From CAZJUP01 sp964549275 (GTDB lineage Bacteria > Fidelibacterota > Marinisomatia > Marinisomatales > TCS55), in NCBI GenBank assembly GCA_964549275.1, contig CAZJUP010000006.1, forward strand, positions 1 through 64,000: a DNA stretch of 64,000 nucleotides. Reading direction: 5' to 3'. The position numbers and the translations under genes were made by a program. Numbering within the stretch: the first letter of the stretch is position 1; every line of letters starts with the position of its first letter. Shown piece by piece: positions 8,071-16,450 of this stretch. The notes beneath the pieces are model-generated. The model was given only the letters and a program-made list of their open reading frames with translations, was not told the DNA's origin and made no database searches.

Positions 8071-9195
8071 TTATCTTAACCGCCTTGAAATTATCTGACC
8101 CAAAACATTACTTAATGTTTTTACATCTTCTTCAGAATTCACTATTCCGAAACTTATTCGAAGAGTAGAAATATTTTGCTGTTCTGGTATTCCCATGGCT
8201 TCCAACACAGGAGAGGGGTTTACCGTGCCCGCAGAACAGGCAGAACCGCTGGAAACAGCAATGCCTTCTCGATCGAGTTCTGCCATAAGAATATCGCTGG
8301 TTATTCCTGAAATGGATAAGCTAACCAGCCCCGGTAGATGCAGATCTCGATGCCCATTATAATTAATTATCTTTTGGAAGGATTTAAGTCCATCTTTCAA
8401 TCGGGATTCTAAAGTCTTCAAATGAGCTGTAGTTTTTTCTAAGTTCGAGTAGGCCAATTCGGCAGCTAATCCGAGACCTACCAACCCTGGCACATTCTCT
8501 GTCCCTGCCCTAAGCCCATGCTCCTGCCCACCACCCATGATGAGAGGTTTCAACTTTAACCCTTTTTTAGTATATAAAAAGCCCACACCTTTGGGGCCAT
8601 AAAACTTATGAGCAGAAAAACTCATCATATCCACACCGATTTCTTCCGGATTAACCTGAATTTTCCCCAATGTCTGTACCGCATCGGAATGGAATAAAAG
8701 TTCTCTATCTTTACAGATTTCCCCAATTTCTTTCAAAGGCTGAATCGTCCCCATTTCATTATTGGCCAGCATTATAGAAACAAGCCCAGTTTTTTCTATG
8801 AGAGAAGACTCGATATCCAAGGGGTTAACCCTGCCATAAGTATCAACGGGAACTATAGTATGTGAAATGCCAAAGGGTTTTAATTGGTTCAGGACTTTTA
8901 AGATTGCAGGATGTTCAATAGCAGATGTGACTACATGGTTATTTTGGGAATAGATCAAATTCCAAAGCACAAGATTATTTGCTTCGGTTCCCCCGCCGGT
9001 AAAAATGATTTCTCCTGGGTTCGCATGAATTGCTACTGCAGCTTGTCGACGTGCATTCTCGATGAGCGCCCGGGCTTTTCTTCCTTGACTATGAATACTG
9101 GAAGGATTTCCATAATGGGTCTCCTGTACCTCACTCATGGCCTGTAGGACCTTGGGGTGCATAGGGGTAGTTGCGCTATGGTCGAAATACAGCAT
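8071..9195 (-). CDS. Cysteine desulfurase (NifS/IscS family)
   Basis: A PLP enzyme releasing sulphur from L-cysteine, here most likely feeding MnmA. 374 residues. The PLP-binding Lys197 lies in SFSAHKFYGPKG and the catalytic Cys320 in SSGSACSAG, a short group I loop as in IscS/NifS. N-terminal DHSATTPMHP is typical. It abuts mnmA with no gap. No iscU or iscA partner lies in the window, so a dedicated tRNA-thiolation role is plausible, though supply to Fe-S clusters cannot be excluded. Confidence 0.93.
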   Translation of the reverse strand: MLYFDHSATTPMHPKVLQAMSEVQETHYGNPSSIHSQGRKARALIENARRQAAVAIHANPGEIIFTGGGTEANNLVLWNLIYSQNNHVVTSAIEHPAILKVLNQLKPFGISHTIVPVDTYGRVNPLDIESSLIEKTGLVSIMLANNEMGTIQPLKEIGEICKDRELLFHSDAVQTLGKIQVNPEEIGVDMMSFSAHKFYGPKGVGFLYTKKGLKLKPLIMGGGQEHGLRAGTENVPGLVGLGLAAELAYSNLEKTTAHLKTLESRLKDGLKSFQKIINYNGHRDLHLPGLVSLSISGITSDILMAELDREGIAVSSGSACSAGTVNPSPVLEAMGIPEQQNISTLRISFGIVNSEEDVKTLSNVLGQIISRRLR

Positions 9196-9240
9196 TTTAG
9201 ATGGATTCAGGCCGGTGAAATTTCAAAAAAAGAGTGGTCG

Positions 9241-10014
9241 TTAAAGGTCGTTCCTTATAGAAGCGTATCGAATGGTATTTTGAAGATTTTTATAAAATGG
9301 CGGTTGCCGGCTTTCTAATAGGTTAATGGTTTCTGACTGTGGGTAGTCATATCGAATGACATCCCACTCAAAAGAATCTCCAATGGTTAAAAAAGCCACA
9401 GCACCCCGAGGATCTTCATCAAAAGGCAGTCCAGTGGCCCCCTGGCACAAGATGGTGAGGTTTTCCTTTATTTCTTTTCTGGGTGTATGAACATGTCCAT
9501 GGACGAAAATATATTGGGAAATTTCAGGGTGGGCAGCCGCCACGTGATTCCGCCAGTTTAATGCTTCTTCCATACTTGGAGGTTGGTCATCACGCTGATA
9601 CCAGGCATGGGTAAATTCAATGAGGGTTGAATTTACAATTTCTCTGTGGGCAATGTGCATTGCGCGACAAAAAGTAACTCCATCTTCTTTTAGTTCTTCT
9701 GCTGTCCATTTTTCGTTGGCGACGATGGCTTGGCAAATAGGGTCATCCGGATCCATGCCTTCCAGAGATGGACGTTCCTCCTCCCATAGTTTTTCCAAAA
9801 GATATCTATCATGATTCCCCCGGATGAAAATACAATTGGGGATGGATTGGAGCAGTTGAAGGGTTGTTGTAGGATCCGGACCTAAGGCAAAACAGTCCCC
9901 CAAGCAGATGATCTGATCTACGGGTTTCTGCTTTTTTATGATTCCGATTGCCGTTTTTAATGAGGCAGCGTTAGAATGTACATCGGTTATTATGGCAAAA
10001 GTTTTGGTGCCCAT
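9241..10014 (-). CDS. Calcineurin-like metallophosphoesterase
   Basis: 257 residues with a complete metallophosphoesterase motif set: TDVHSNAASL (10-19), CLGDCFALGPDP at about 36, RGNHDRY at about 69, and HGHVHTP in the C-terminal third. TDVHSN..L with GDxxxLGPDP resembles the branch annotated as YfcE-like or diadenosine-tetraphosphatase-like enzymes. The substrate cannot be told from sequence. It is the first gene of the minus-strand run leading to the cysteine desulfurase (45-nt gap). Confidence 0.85.
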   Translation of the reverse strand: MGTKTFAIITDVHSNAASLKTAIGIIKKQKPVDQIICLGDCFALGPDPTTTLQLLQSIPNCIFIRGNHDRYLLEKLWEEERPSLEGMDPDDPICQAIVANEKWTAEELKEDGVTFCRAMHIAHREIVNSTLIEFTHAWYQRDDQPPSMEEALNWRNHVAAAHPEISQYIFVHGHVHTPRKEIKENLTILCQGATGLPFDEDPRGAVAFLTIGDSFEWDVIRYDYPQSETINLLESRQPPFYKNLQNTIRYASIRNDL

Positions 10015-10172
10015 CAGAGTCTAATATACCGTGCATGACCTTCAGTGGGCAAGGAAATATAGCATGTCTCAAATTCTCTTTGCGCTGAATCACAAAAAAC
10101 ATAAATCTGCCTTGATGTCTGGGATAAAAGCCCCGTAAACTAAATGAGTGGATAAGGGAACTTCTGCTTTAT

Positions 10173-10200
10173 TTGTCAGGATGTTTTTCTTAAATGTAAT
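10173..10200 (+). promoter_or_regulatory. Putative promoter of the PfkB kinase gene
   Basis: TTGTCA (10173-10178), a 16-nt spacer, and TGTAAT (10195-10200), about 34 nt upstream of the ATG. It lies in the divergent gap between the phosphoesterase and the kinase. No strong Shine-Dalgarno precedes the ATG. Confidence 0.35.
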
Positions 10201-10233
10201 TCATTATTGTATTGAAACATAAATCGCAAGCAC

Positions 10234-11241
10234 ATGAATAAAAACCGGGTCTCTATATTTGGAATTGGGAATCCGCTCATTGATGTGGTCATTAATGCAG
10301 CAGATGAAGATTTGAAAGCTCTTCGAGTTGAAAAAGGTATAATGCATCTCGTGGATGAAGATCGTCAAGAGGAAATTTTAAATTATTTTAAATATGTTTC
10401 GCCCATGTATCACCCGGGAGGATCTGCGCCAAATACATTAATGGCTTGCGCAGGGTTGGGCGTTCCATCTGTAGTTTCAGGAAAAATTGGAGATGATGCA
10501 TTTGGTAAAATCTATCGCAGTCAGGTTGAGGAGTATGGACTTACTTCCCGGCTGGTCATAGGAGATGGTCCCACAGGATCAAGTGTTATTCTGGTGACAC
10601 CTGACGGAGAAAGAACCATGAACACTCATTTAGGAATGTGCCGTGAATATTCTGCATCTGATGTAGATGCAGCTTTGATTTCAAAAGCTGACTTTTTTTA
10701 TTTTACTGGATATATGTGGGATACGGAAGCCCAAAAATCTGCTATTTTGCATGGAATGAAACACGCGCATAAAAATGGTGTCCGTATTGTATTTGATGTG
10801 GCGGATCCCTTTGCAGTCGAGAGATACAAGGAGGATTTTTTAAAGTTAATTGAACAGGATGCAGATGTGGTGTTTGCAAATCAATCAGAACTTTCCATCC
10901 TGTTTGGCGCAGATAATATTCGTGATGCGACCGTAGAATTGGGCTCTTTGGTTTCCTTGGCGGCAGTCAAAATGGGGAAAGACGGTTCTTTGGTTACGGA
11001 AAACGGAAGTTTAAATACTATTAGAGCAACACCAATAAAAGCCAAAGACTCTACTGGGGCAGGAGACATGTACGCCGCTGGATTTTTAACTGCATTATCG
11101 AAAGGATATGGTGGGAGAACTGCTGCAGAAATTGCCGGAATTTTAGCAGAAGAAATAATTCAAATCCCTGGAGCCCAATTTGAAGTATCAGCCATAAGAG
11201 AAGTTCGTAATGCATTGCCTTGGCCGGATCAATACAAATAA
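10234..11241 (+). CDS. PfkB-family carbohydrate/adenosine kinase
   Basis: 335 residues of the ribokinase fold. GNPLIDVV at the N-terminus, GGSAPNT at about 64-70 (substrate lid region), and DSTGAGDMYAAGF at about 272-284, with Asp278 as catalytic base and the GAGD anion hole. The N-terminal arrangement GIGNPLIDVV..AADEDL resembles proteins annotated as adenosine kinase in FCB bacteria. Substrate specificity stays inferred. A nucleoside phosphorylase and a nucleoside kinase elsewhere in the window would fit a purine-salvage role. Confidence 0.88.
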   Translation: MNKNRVSIFGIGNPLIDVVINAADEDLKALRVEKGIMHLVDEDRQEEILNYFKYVSPMYHPGGSAPNTLMACAGLGVPSVVSGKIGDDAFGKIYRSQVEEYGLTSRLVIGDGPTGSSVILVTPDGERTMNTHLGMCREYSASDVDAALISKADFFYFTGYMWDTEAQKSAILHGMKHAHKNGVRIVFDVADPFAVERYKEDFLKLIEQDADVVFANQSELSILFGADNIRDATVELGSLVSLAAVKMGKDGSLVTENGSLNTIRATPIKAKDSTGAGDMYAAGFLTALSKGYGGRTAAEIAGILAEEIIQIPGAQFEVSAIREVRNALPWPDQYK

Positions 11242-11440
11242 TATTTTATATTCTTTAAAAACATACTTTCAAACATCGGTAGAAAGAACAATTTAAAATA
11301 CTAAAAATGGGTAATGCCTAAAAGAAAAACTATTTGTTTCAGAGATGGATTTGAGAGAGTTATAGAAAGGATTAATATTGAATTGGGGAGCAGTCGAGGC
11401 TAATTTCCCCAGCTAATTTTATTAAAATCACGAGGAAGTC

Positions 11441-12517
11441 ATGCTTTCAATATTGAAAAACAAATCAATTTATTTATTGACACTTGGTCTGTTAATATGG
11501 GGATGCTCAAGTCAAGAGTATACATCTGCTAAATTATACATCCAGAATGAGGATTGGGAAAAAGCAGAAGAATTTTTATTAAAATCTCTGGAAACTGAAC
11601 AGGAAAAAGAAAGTCCAGAAGTGCATGTCCAGGTCGGATATCACGTTTATGGCCGCAAGGGAGACTGGGACAATATGAATAAAATGTTCGATAAGGCCCT
11701 TGCTTTTGGTGCAGATAAAAAAATTCTTCAAGGTCGGCCTACTTCAGAATATATAGAAGATTTCCGTTCATTGTACTGGGCTCAAAGCTATAACGAAGGG
11801 GTCAAGGTATTTAATGACTATAAGAGATCCGGTGACAAAGCTGTGTTACAAAAAGCAGCGGACAAGTTTGAAGAAACAAAATCAATTAATCCTAAAGAAG
11901 GGCAAGCCTATTTTATTTTGGCCTCCTGTTATGCTGATTTAGGAGACAGCGATCGGGCCATGGATAATGCAAAACAATCGGTTGAGCTTACCCCGGAAGA
12001 TTTCCAGGCAAATTTGGCAATTGGTCAGTTATTGTCCAGACAGAAAAAAACGAAGGTAGCCATTCAGTATTTAAAGAAAGCTGTAGAGCTTAATCCCAGT
12101 AATACATTTGCTACCAGACTTTTGGCGACAGCTTACTATGATCAAGGAAACAAAGAAGAATCCATTGCCACATTTGAAAAGGCGATTAAAGGGGAAACCG
12201 ACAAAAAAATAAAAGCAGATTTGTATTTCAACTTGGGCGTTTTGAATATGCAAATCGGGGATTTTCAAAATGCGGAAGATAGCTTTTTATCCGCATATGA
12301 TCTTAACCCGGATGATTCAGAAGCTCTTGTGGGGATGGCTCAAACCTTTGAAAATGTAGAAAAATGGCGTCGGGCAGAAAAATTTTATAAAGAATTGATC
12401 GTTCTTGAACCGGACAATCCTGACCATTATAAAGGTATGGCCAGAGTCTTGATTAAACAGGGAGATCATGATGCGGCAACCCGGTATTATGAAAAATCAA
12501 AAAAGGTCGGTAACTAA
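11441..12517 (+). CDS. TPR-repeat lipoprotein
   Basis: 358 residues. A lipoprotein signal peptide ends at Cys22 (lipobox LIWGC). The rest is mostly tetratricopeptide repeats, with canonical spacing visible at about residues 145-320 (for example GQAYFILASCYADLGDSDRAM, then ADLYFNLGVLNMQIGDFQNAE). A protein-interaction scaffold on the periplasmic side is likely and the partner is unknown. A good terminator follows. A GAGGAAG ribosome-binding site precedes the ATG. Confidence 0.85.
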   Translation: MLSILKNKSIYLLTLGLLIWGCSSQEYTSAKLYIQNEDWEKAEEFLLKSLETEQEKESPEVHVQVGYHVYGRKGDWDNMNKMFDKALAFGADKKILQGRPTSEYIEDFRSLYWAQSYNEGVKVFNDYKRSGDKAVLQKAADKFEETKSINPKEGQAYFILASCYADLGDSDRAMDNAKQSVELTPEDFQANLAIGQLLSRQKKTKVAIQYLKKAVELNPSNTFATRLLATAYYDQGNKEESIATFEKAIKGETDKKIKADLYFNLGVLNMQIGDFQNAEDSFLSAYDLNPDDSEALVGMAQTFENVEKWRRAEKFYKELIVLEPDNPDHYKGMARVLIKQGDHDAATRYYEKSKKVGN

Positions 12518-12546
12518 TCCTAGACGTAAATAGTCCAATATTAATG

Positions 12547-12584
12547 ATCCCCTTTAATTAATTTTTGTTGAAGGGGATTTTTTT
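12547..12584 (+). terminator. Rho-independent terminator after the TPR lipoprotein gene
   Basis: ATCCCCTT (12547-12554) pairs with AAGGGGAT (12571-12578) over a 16-nt loop, followed by a T7 run. The T-run reaches the stop codon of the convergent DUF58 gene. Confidence 0.8.
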
Positions 12585-13476
12585 ATCCAAGTCGTTGGCG
12601 CTTTCTTAGATATTCATTCAACGCTATGTCTAGAGATTGGTCTGTGAAAAGCGGTACATAATCGATTCGCTGTTTTCCGCAAAGCTTTTTGAAGGATTTC
12701 TGAAATTTTTGAATTTGCTCCGTGTAGGCTGAACGAATATGCCAAGGCTCTGTTGTGATAGTTTCACCACTTTCCAAGTCCTTAAATCTTGTTCTTACAT
12801 TAAATGTAAAGTCAGACTCCTGTCTGTCCATAATATGAAAAACAATGATTTCCTGCTTATGATGGCGGAAATGCATTAATCCGGATAAAACTGATTCCGG
12901 GGAATCTAATAAATCCGAAATCAAAATAATTAGACCCCGTTTTTTAATCCGCTCTGCCATTTCATCTAAAACCGGTTTTATCTTGGTATCAGAACCCGGA
13001 GTAATAGTTTCCAGTTTTTTTAAAAGGGTATTCACGTGCGATTTTGTGGAACGGGGGGGTGTAAAATCCCTGATTATTTCATCAAAGAGAACAAGCCCGA
13101 TACCGTCTTTCTGGTTAAGCATCAAATAGGAAAAGGCAGCTGCGAGAAAGGCACCGTACTCCAGCTTTGTTATATTTCCACTGGTATAGGTCATAGACCG
13201 GCTTGAATCCAGTAAAATATAGGAACGAAGGTTTGTTTCTTCTTCGAATCGTTTTATATAATACCGATCAGTTTTTCCAAATAGCTTCCAATCGACATGG
13301 CGAACCTCATCTCCGGAGCCATAAGCACGATGTTCTGCGAATTCGACACTGAATCCGTGATAAGGACTTTTGTGTTGCCCAATAAGATATCCTTCGACAA
13401 CCAACCGGGCCCGTAGTGCCATGTTGGAGAGTTTAGCCAGCGTTTCAGGATCCAAGTATTTTTGTTGGTCACGCAT
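12583..13476 (-). CDS. DUF58-domain protein (VWA-like)
   Basis: 297 residues. The DUF58 signature is clear: GFSVEFAEHRAYGSGDEVRHVDWK at about 42-65 and LLDSSRSM at about 89-96, the start of a VWA-like fold. The metal-site string DSSRS keeps the DxSxS form. DUF58 proteins are almost always paired with MoxR ATPases, as here (22 nt after the moxR gene). The pair is thought to act as a chaperone-like system for envelope or metalloenzyme complexes. The usual further partners (BatA/BatB-type VWA membrane proteins, DUF4381) are absent. Confidence 0.9.
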   Translation of the reverse strand: MRDQQKYLDPETLAKLSNMALRARLVVEGYLIGQHKSPYHGFSVEFAEHRAYGSGDEVRHVDWKLFGKTDRYYIKRFEEETNLRSYILLDSSRSMTYTSGNITKLEYGAFLAAAFSYLMLNQKDGIGLVLFDEIIRDFTPPRSTKSHVNTLLKKLETITPGSDTKIKPVLDEMAERIKKRGLIILISDLLDSPESVLSGLMHFRHHKQEIIVFHIMDRQESDFTFNVRTRFKDLESGETITTEPWHIRSAYTEQIQKFQKSFKKLCGKQRIDYVPLFTDQSLDIALNEYLRKRQRLG

Positions 13477-13498
13477 GATACTCTTTATTTTTGCATAT

Positions 13499-14479
13499 CT
13501 ACTTTATTAATTTTTCCAGAATGTCATCTACTTTCATCCCTTCGGACTCTGCATTAAAATTTGGGAGAATGCGATGCCGGAGAACAGGGAGAACTAAGGC
13601 TTTTACATCGGAAATATCCGGTGAGGGGCGTCCTTCCAACACTGCTTTTGCCTTTGCACCAAGAATGAGGTATTGGGAAGCCCTTGGTCCAGCACCCCAA
13701 TCTATCCATTCGTTAATAAATTCAGGTGCTTTTTCTGAATCCGGACGAGTCGAGGACACTAATTTGACAGCGTATTCAATAACATTTTCCGCAACGGGAA
13801 CACGCCGAACCAAATTCTGATAGGTAAGAATGTCATTCTGACCTATAACTTTTTCCAGAATTATATTGGCAGGTGTTGTTGTGGATTGGACAATGGAAAT
13901 TTCTTCATCCAGTGTGGGATAATCAATTTTAATATTAAACATAAAGCGATCCAACTGCGCTTCAGGCAGGGGGTAAGTTCCTTCTTGTTCTATGGGGTTT
14001 TGGGTTGCTAAAACGAAAAACGGTTCTTCCAATGAATATGTTGTGCCCGCAGCGGTCACTTTATGTTCCTGCATTGCTTCAAGAAGGGCTGCCTGTGTCT
14101 TTGGCGGAGTGCGATTAATTTCATCGGCCAAAATGATATTCCCGAATATGGGACCTCTAAAAAAGCGAAATTCTCTTTTTCCTGTGGAATGATCCTCCTC
14201 AATAACCTCTGTGCCGGTTATATCACTGGGCATTAAATCTGGTGTGAATTGAATGCGGCTGAATTTCAAATCCAGTAGTTCGGCCATAGATTTAATCATC
14301 AGTGTTTTAGCTAACCCCGGAACGCCAACAATTAAGGTATGCCCCTTGCAGAGGAGGGCAATGAGGATGTGGTCTAAAATGTCTTTCTGACCGATGATGG
14401 ATTTACCGATTTCACTAAAAAATGCACGACGGGAATCGGCAAGCTTCTCCATAAGGTGCAGATCTTTTGTTTGAACCAT
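13499..14479 (-). CDS. MoxR-family AAA+ ATPase
   Basis: 326 residues. Walker A GVPGLAKT at 52-59 is the MoxR variant. Walker B is ILADEINRTPPKTQAALLEAMQE at about 115-137, sensor 1 is ATQNPIEQEGTYPLPEAQLDRF, and a C-terminal lid domain follows. The family remodels or activates partner complexes. It is the upstream gene of the MoxR/DUF58 pair. The gap to the divergent rlmN gene is about 80 nt and should hold both promoters, which I could not define. Confidence 0.93.
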   Translation of the reverse strand: MVQTKDLHLMEKLADSRRAFFSEIGKSIIGQKDILDHILIALLCKGHTLIVGVPGLAKTLMIKSMAELLDLKFSRIQFTPDLMPSDITGTEVIEEDHSTGKREFRFFRGPIFGNIILADEINRTPPKTQAALLEAMQEHKVTAAGTTYSLEEPFFVLATQNPIEQEGTYPLPEAQLDRFMFNIKIDYPTLDEEISIVQSTTTPANIILEKVIGQNDILTYQNLVRRVPVAENVIEYAVKLVSSTRPDSEKAPEFINEWIDWGAGPRASQYLILGAKAKAVLEGRPSPDISDVKALVLPVLRHRILPNFNAESEGMKVDDILEKLIK

Positions 14480-14560
14480 TTGTTTTCCGTTCTAATGAAT
14501 TGATAAAAATTGAGGGGCAGAAACTTACAAGCACATGGTAATTGAAACAATGGGAATGTC

Positions 14561-15637
14561 TTGTTCCTCCCGTCGGTGTTTAGGAAATTCCAGCCCGTGT
14601 TTGATCATAAAATTAAAAAGAAAGAGTCATTAGTCGGCTTATCCTTAACCGCCCTGACAGATTTGGCAATATCCTTGGGAGAACAGTCGTATCGGGGGAG
14701 CCAGTTATTTGAGTGGTTATATGTACAAAGAGCCAATTCATTCCATGATATGCAAAATATACCAAAAACTTTTCGGGAAAATCTAGAGGAAAATTTTGCC
14801 ATTCACCCTCTTCAAATGGTATCCATCAGCGGTTCCCAAAATGAGAATACAAGAAAATTTGTATTTCGAACCGAGAACGGCCATGGAATAGAATCTGTAT
14901 TGATGCAGGAGAAAAAGCGAATTACCATTTGTATCTCCAGCCAAGTCGGATGTGCTGTGGATTGCGGATTTTGCGCCACGGGCTCAATGGGGTTTTTACA
15001 AAATTTGTCAGCAGGTGAAATTGTTGACCAGGTTTTACAGCTTAAGTCCCATAGTAAAAAGCGTATGACCAATGTTGTGTTTATGGGTATGGGGGAGCCC
15101 TTTTTAAATTTTGATCGAGTTATGCAGGCAGCGCAACTTCTTAACGACAAAAAGGGATTGAATTTTGGTGCCCGACGATTAACGGTGTCAACCGCCGGAA
15201 TTATCCCAAAAATTAGACAATTTGCTGATAGAGGATATCCTTTTAAACTTGCTATAAGTTTGAATGGAACAAACCAGGAACAACGAGAAAAGATTATGCC
15301 TCTAACCCGATCCCATCCATTGGAAAAGTTAATGGAGTCAGCTAAATATTATTACCAAAAACGCCGAAGAATGCTCACATTTGAATATGTATTATTAAAT
15401 GAATTCAACGATACGGTGACTGATGCAAGAAATTTAATTCGTCTCATAGGAACCATACCGTGCAAAGTGAATGTTATTCCTTATAATGAAATTGGAGGCA
15501 GATTCACCCGACCCTCGGATGAACGTATTGATCAGTTTTTAACGGCATTGGATAATGCGCCTTTTACCGTAACGGTCCGGTGGAGTAAAGGAACGGATAT
15601 TGATGCTGGATGTGGACAATTGGCTATAAAAAATTAA
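14561..15637 (+). CDS. rlmN: Dual-specificity 23S rRNA/tRNA adenine-C2 methyltransferase RlmN
   Basis: A radical-SAM enzyme methylating A2503 of 23S rRNA and A37 of some tRNAs. The cluster motif VGCAVDCGFCATGSMGF (CxxxCxxC) lies near residue 130, followed by VFMGMGEPFLNF and a C-terminal region with CGQLA. The first in-frame ATG is far inside the conserved N-terminal domain, so the start must be non-ATG. TTG at 14561 or GTG at 14576 or 14597 are candidates; none has a strong ribosome-binding site. The frame is otherwise intact and full length. It heads an operon of five genes. Confidence 0.93.
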   Translation: MFLPSVFRKFQPVFDHKIKKKESLVGLSLTALTDLAISLGEQSYRGSQLFEWLYVQRANSFHDMQNIPKTFRENLEENFAIHPLQMVSISGSQNENTRKFVFRTENGHGIESVLMQEKKRITICISSQVGCAVDCGFCATGSMGFLQNLSAGEIVDQVLQLKSHSKKRMTNVVFMGMGEPFLNFDRVMQAAQLLNDKKGLNFGARRLTVSTAGIIPKIRQFADRGYPFKLAISLNGTNQEQREKIMPLTRSHPLEKLMESAKYYYQKRRRMLTFEYVLLNEFNDTVTDARNLIRLIGTIPCKVNVIPYNEIGGRFTRPSDERIDQFLTALDNAPFTVTVRWSKGTDIDAGCGQLAIKN

Positions 15638-15646
15638 AGGAGAAAA

Positions 15647-16450
15647 ATGGTGTTAATTTCAGAAATGGTGGAATCGATTATAAATAGAACCCGGTTTGAC
15701 GGTCAGATCGCAATTGTTTTAGGTTCAGGATTAGGGTCATTTGCCGACACAATGAGCGATAAAACAGTTATTCCTTATCAAACCATCCCCAATTATCCCT
15801 TGCCGACTGTATTAGGGCACGCCGGAGAATTTGTCTTTGGCAACCTGGACTCAGTGGATATTTTGGCGGCAAAAGGGCGATTCCATTTTTACGAGGGACA
15901 TGACTTTCAGACTGTAACGCTACCCATCAGGTTATTTCAAAAATTGGGGATCACCCACCTGATTATCACCAATGCGGCTGGCTCAATGAATCGATCTTTC
16001 CCGCCGGGGACGCTCATGGCAGCTACAGGGCATTTAGATTGTACCTTTCGGAAAAGTGCAGATGTTCCAAAACTCTATTCCGGAAATCCATATCATGATG
16101 AATCTCTCATTCAATTGGCTAAAAATGCAGGGAAATATACAGGAGTAAAAATTGAAGAAGGTGTGTATTCCTGGGCGTTGGGGCCATCCTACGAAACTCC
16201 TGAAGAAATCGATTATTTTAAATCTCTGGGAGGTGATGCAGTAGGGATGAGCACTGTTCCCGAAATTCTTGCCGCAGGTGAACTGGGAATTAAAACATTG
16301 ACGATTTCGTGTATGACAAATTTTGCTGCAGGAATTACTGAGCTCCCTCTGACGCATGAAGAAGTTATGGAAACAGCAGATAGGGTACACGACGATTTTA
16401 CTCGGTTAATTAAAAAAATAATTATTGATATCGGAAAAACTGTTTCATGA
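15647..16450 (+). CDS. Purine nucleoside phosphorylase
   Basis: 267 residues of the trimeric PNP/MTAP family. Motifs in order: VLGSGLGSFAD (phosphate site), LGHAGEFVFG, GRFHFYEGHD, ITNAAGSMN, LGPSYETPEEIDYF, VGMSTVPEILAA and SCMTNFAAGI. The family's usual DHINLxGxxP string after the NAAG motif is not there; ATGHLDCTFRKSADVP stands in its place, so base preference may differ. It follows rlmN by 9 nt with AAAGGAGAAA as ribosome-binding site, and it overlaps the next gene by 4 nt (ATGA). Confidence 0.88.
   Translation: MVLISEMVESIINRTRFDGQIAIVLGSGLGSFADTMSDKTVIPYQTIPNYPLPTVLGHAGEFVFGNLDSVDILAAKGRFHFYEGHDFQTVTLPIRLFQKLGITHLIITNAAGSMNRSFPPGTLMAATGHLDCTFRKSADVPKLYSGNPYHDESLIQLAKNAGKYTGVKIEEGVYSWALGPSYETPEEIDYFKSLGGDAVGMSTVPEILAAGELGIKTLTISCMTNFAAGITELPLTHEEVMETADRVHDDFTRLIKKIIIDIGKTVS

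Noticed and set aside
11395..11430. Inverted repeat TGGGGA/TCCCCA before the TPR lipoprotein gene as an operator or terminator
   Set aside because: Six pairs only, long loop and no T-run; insufficient support.
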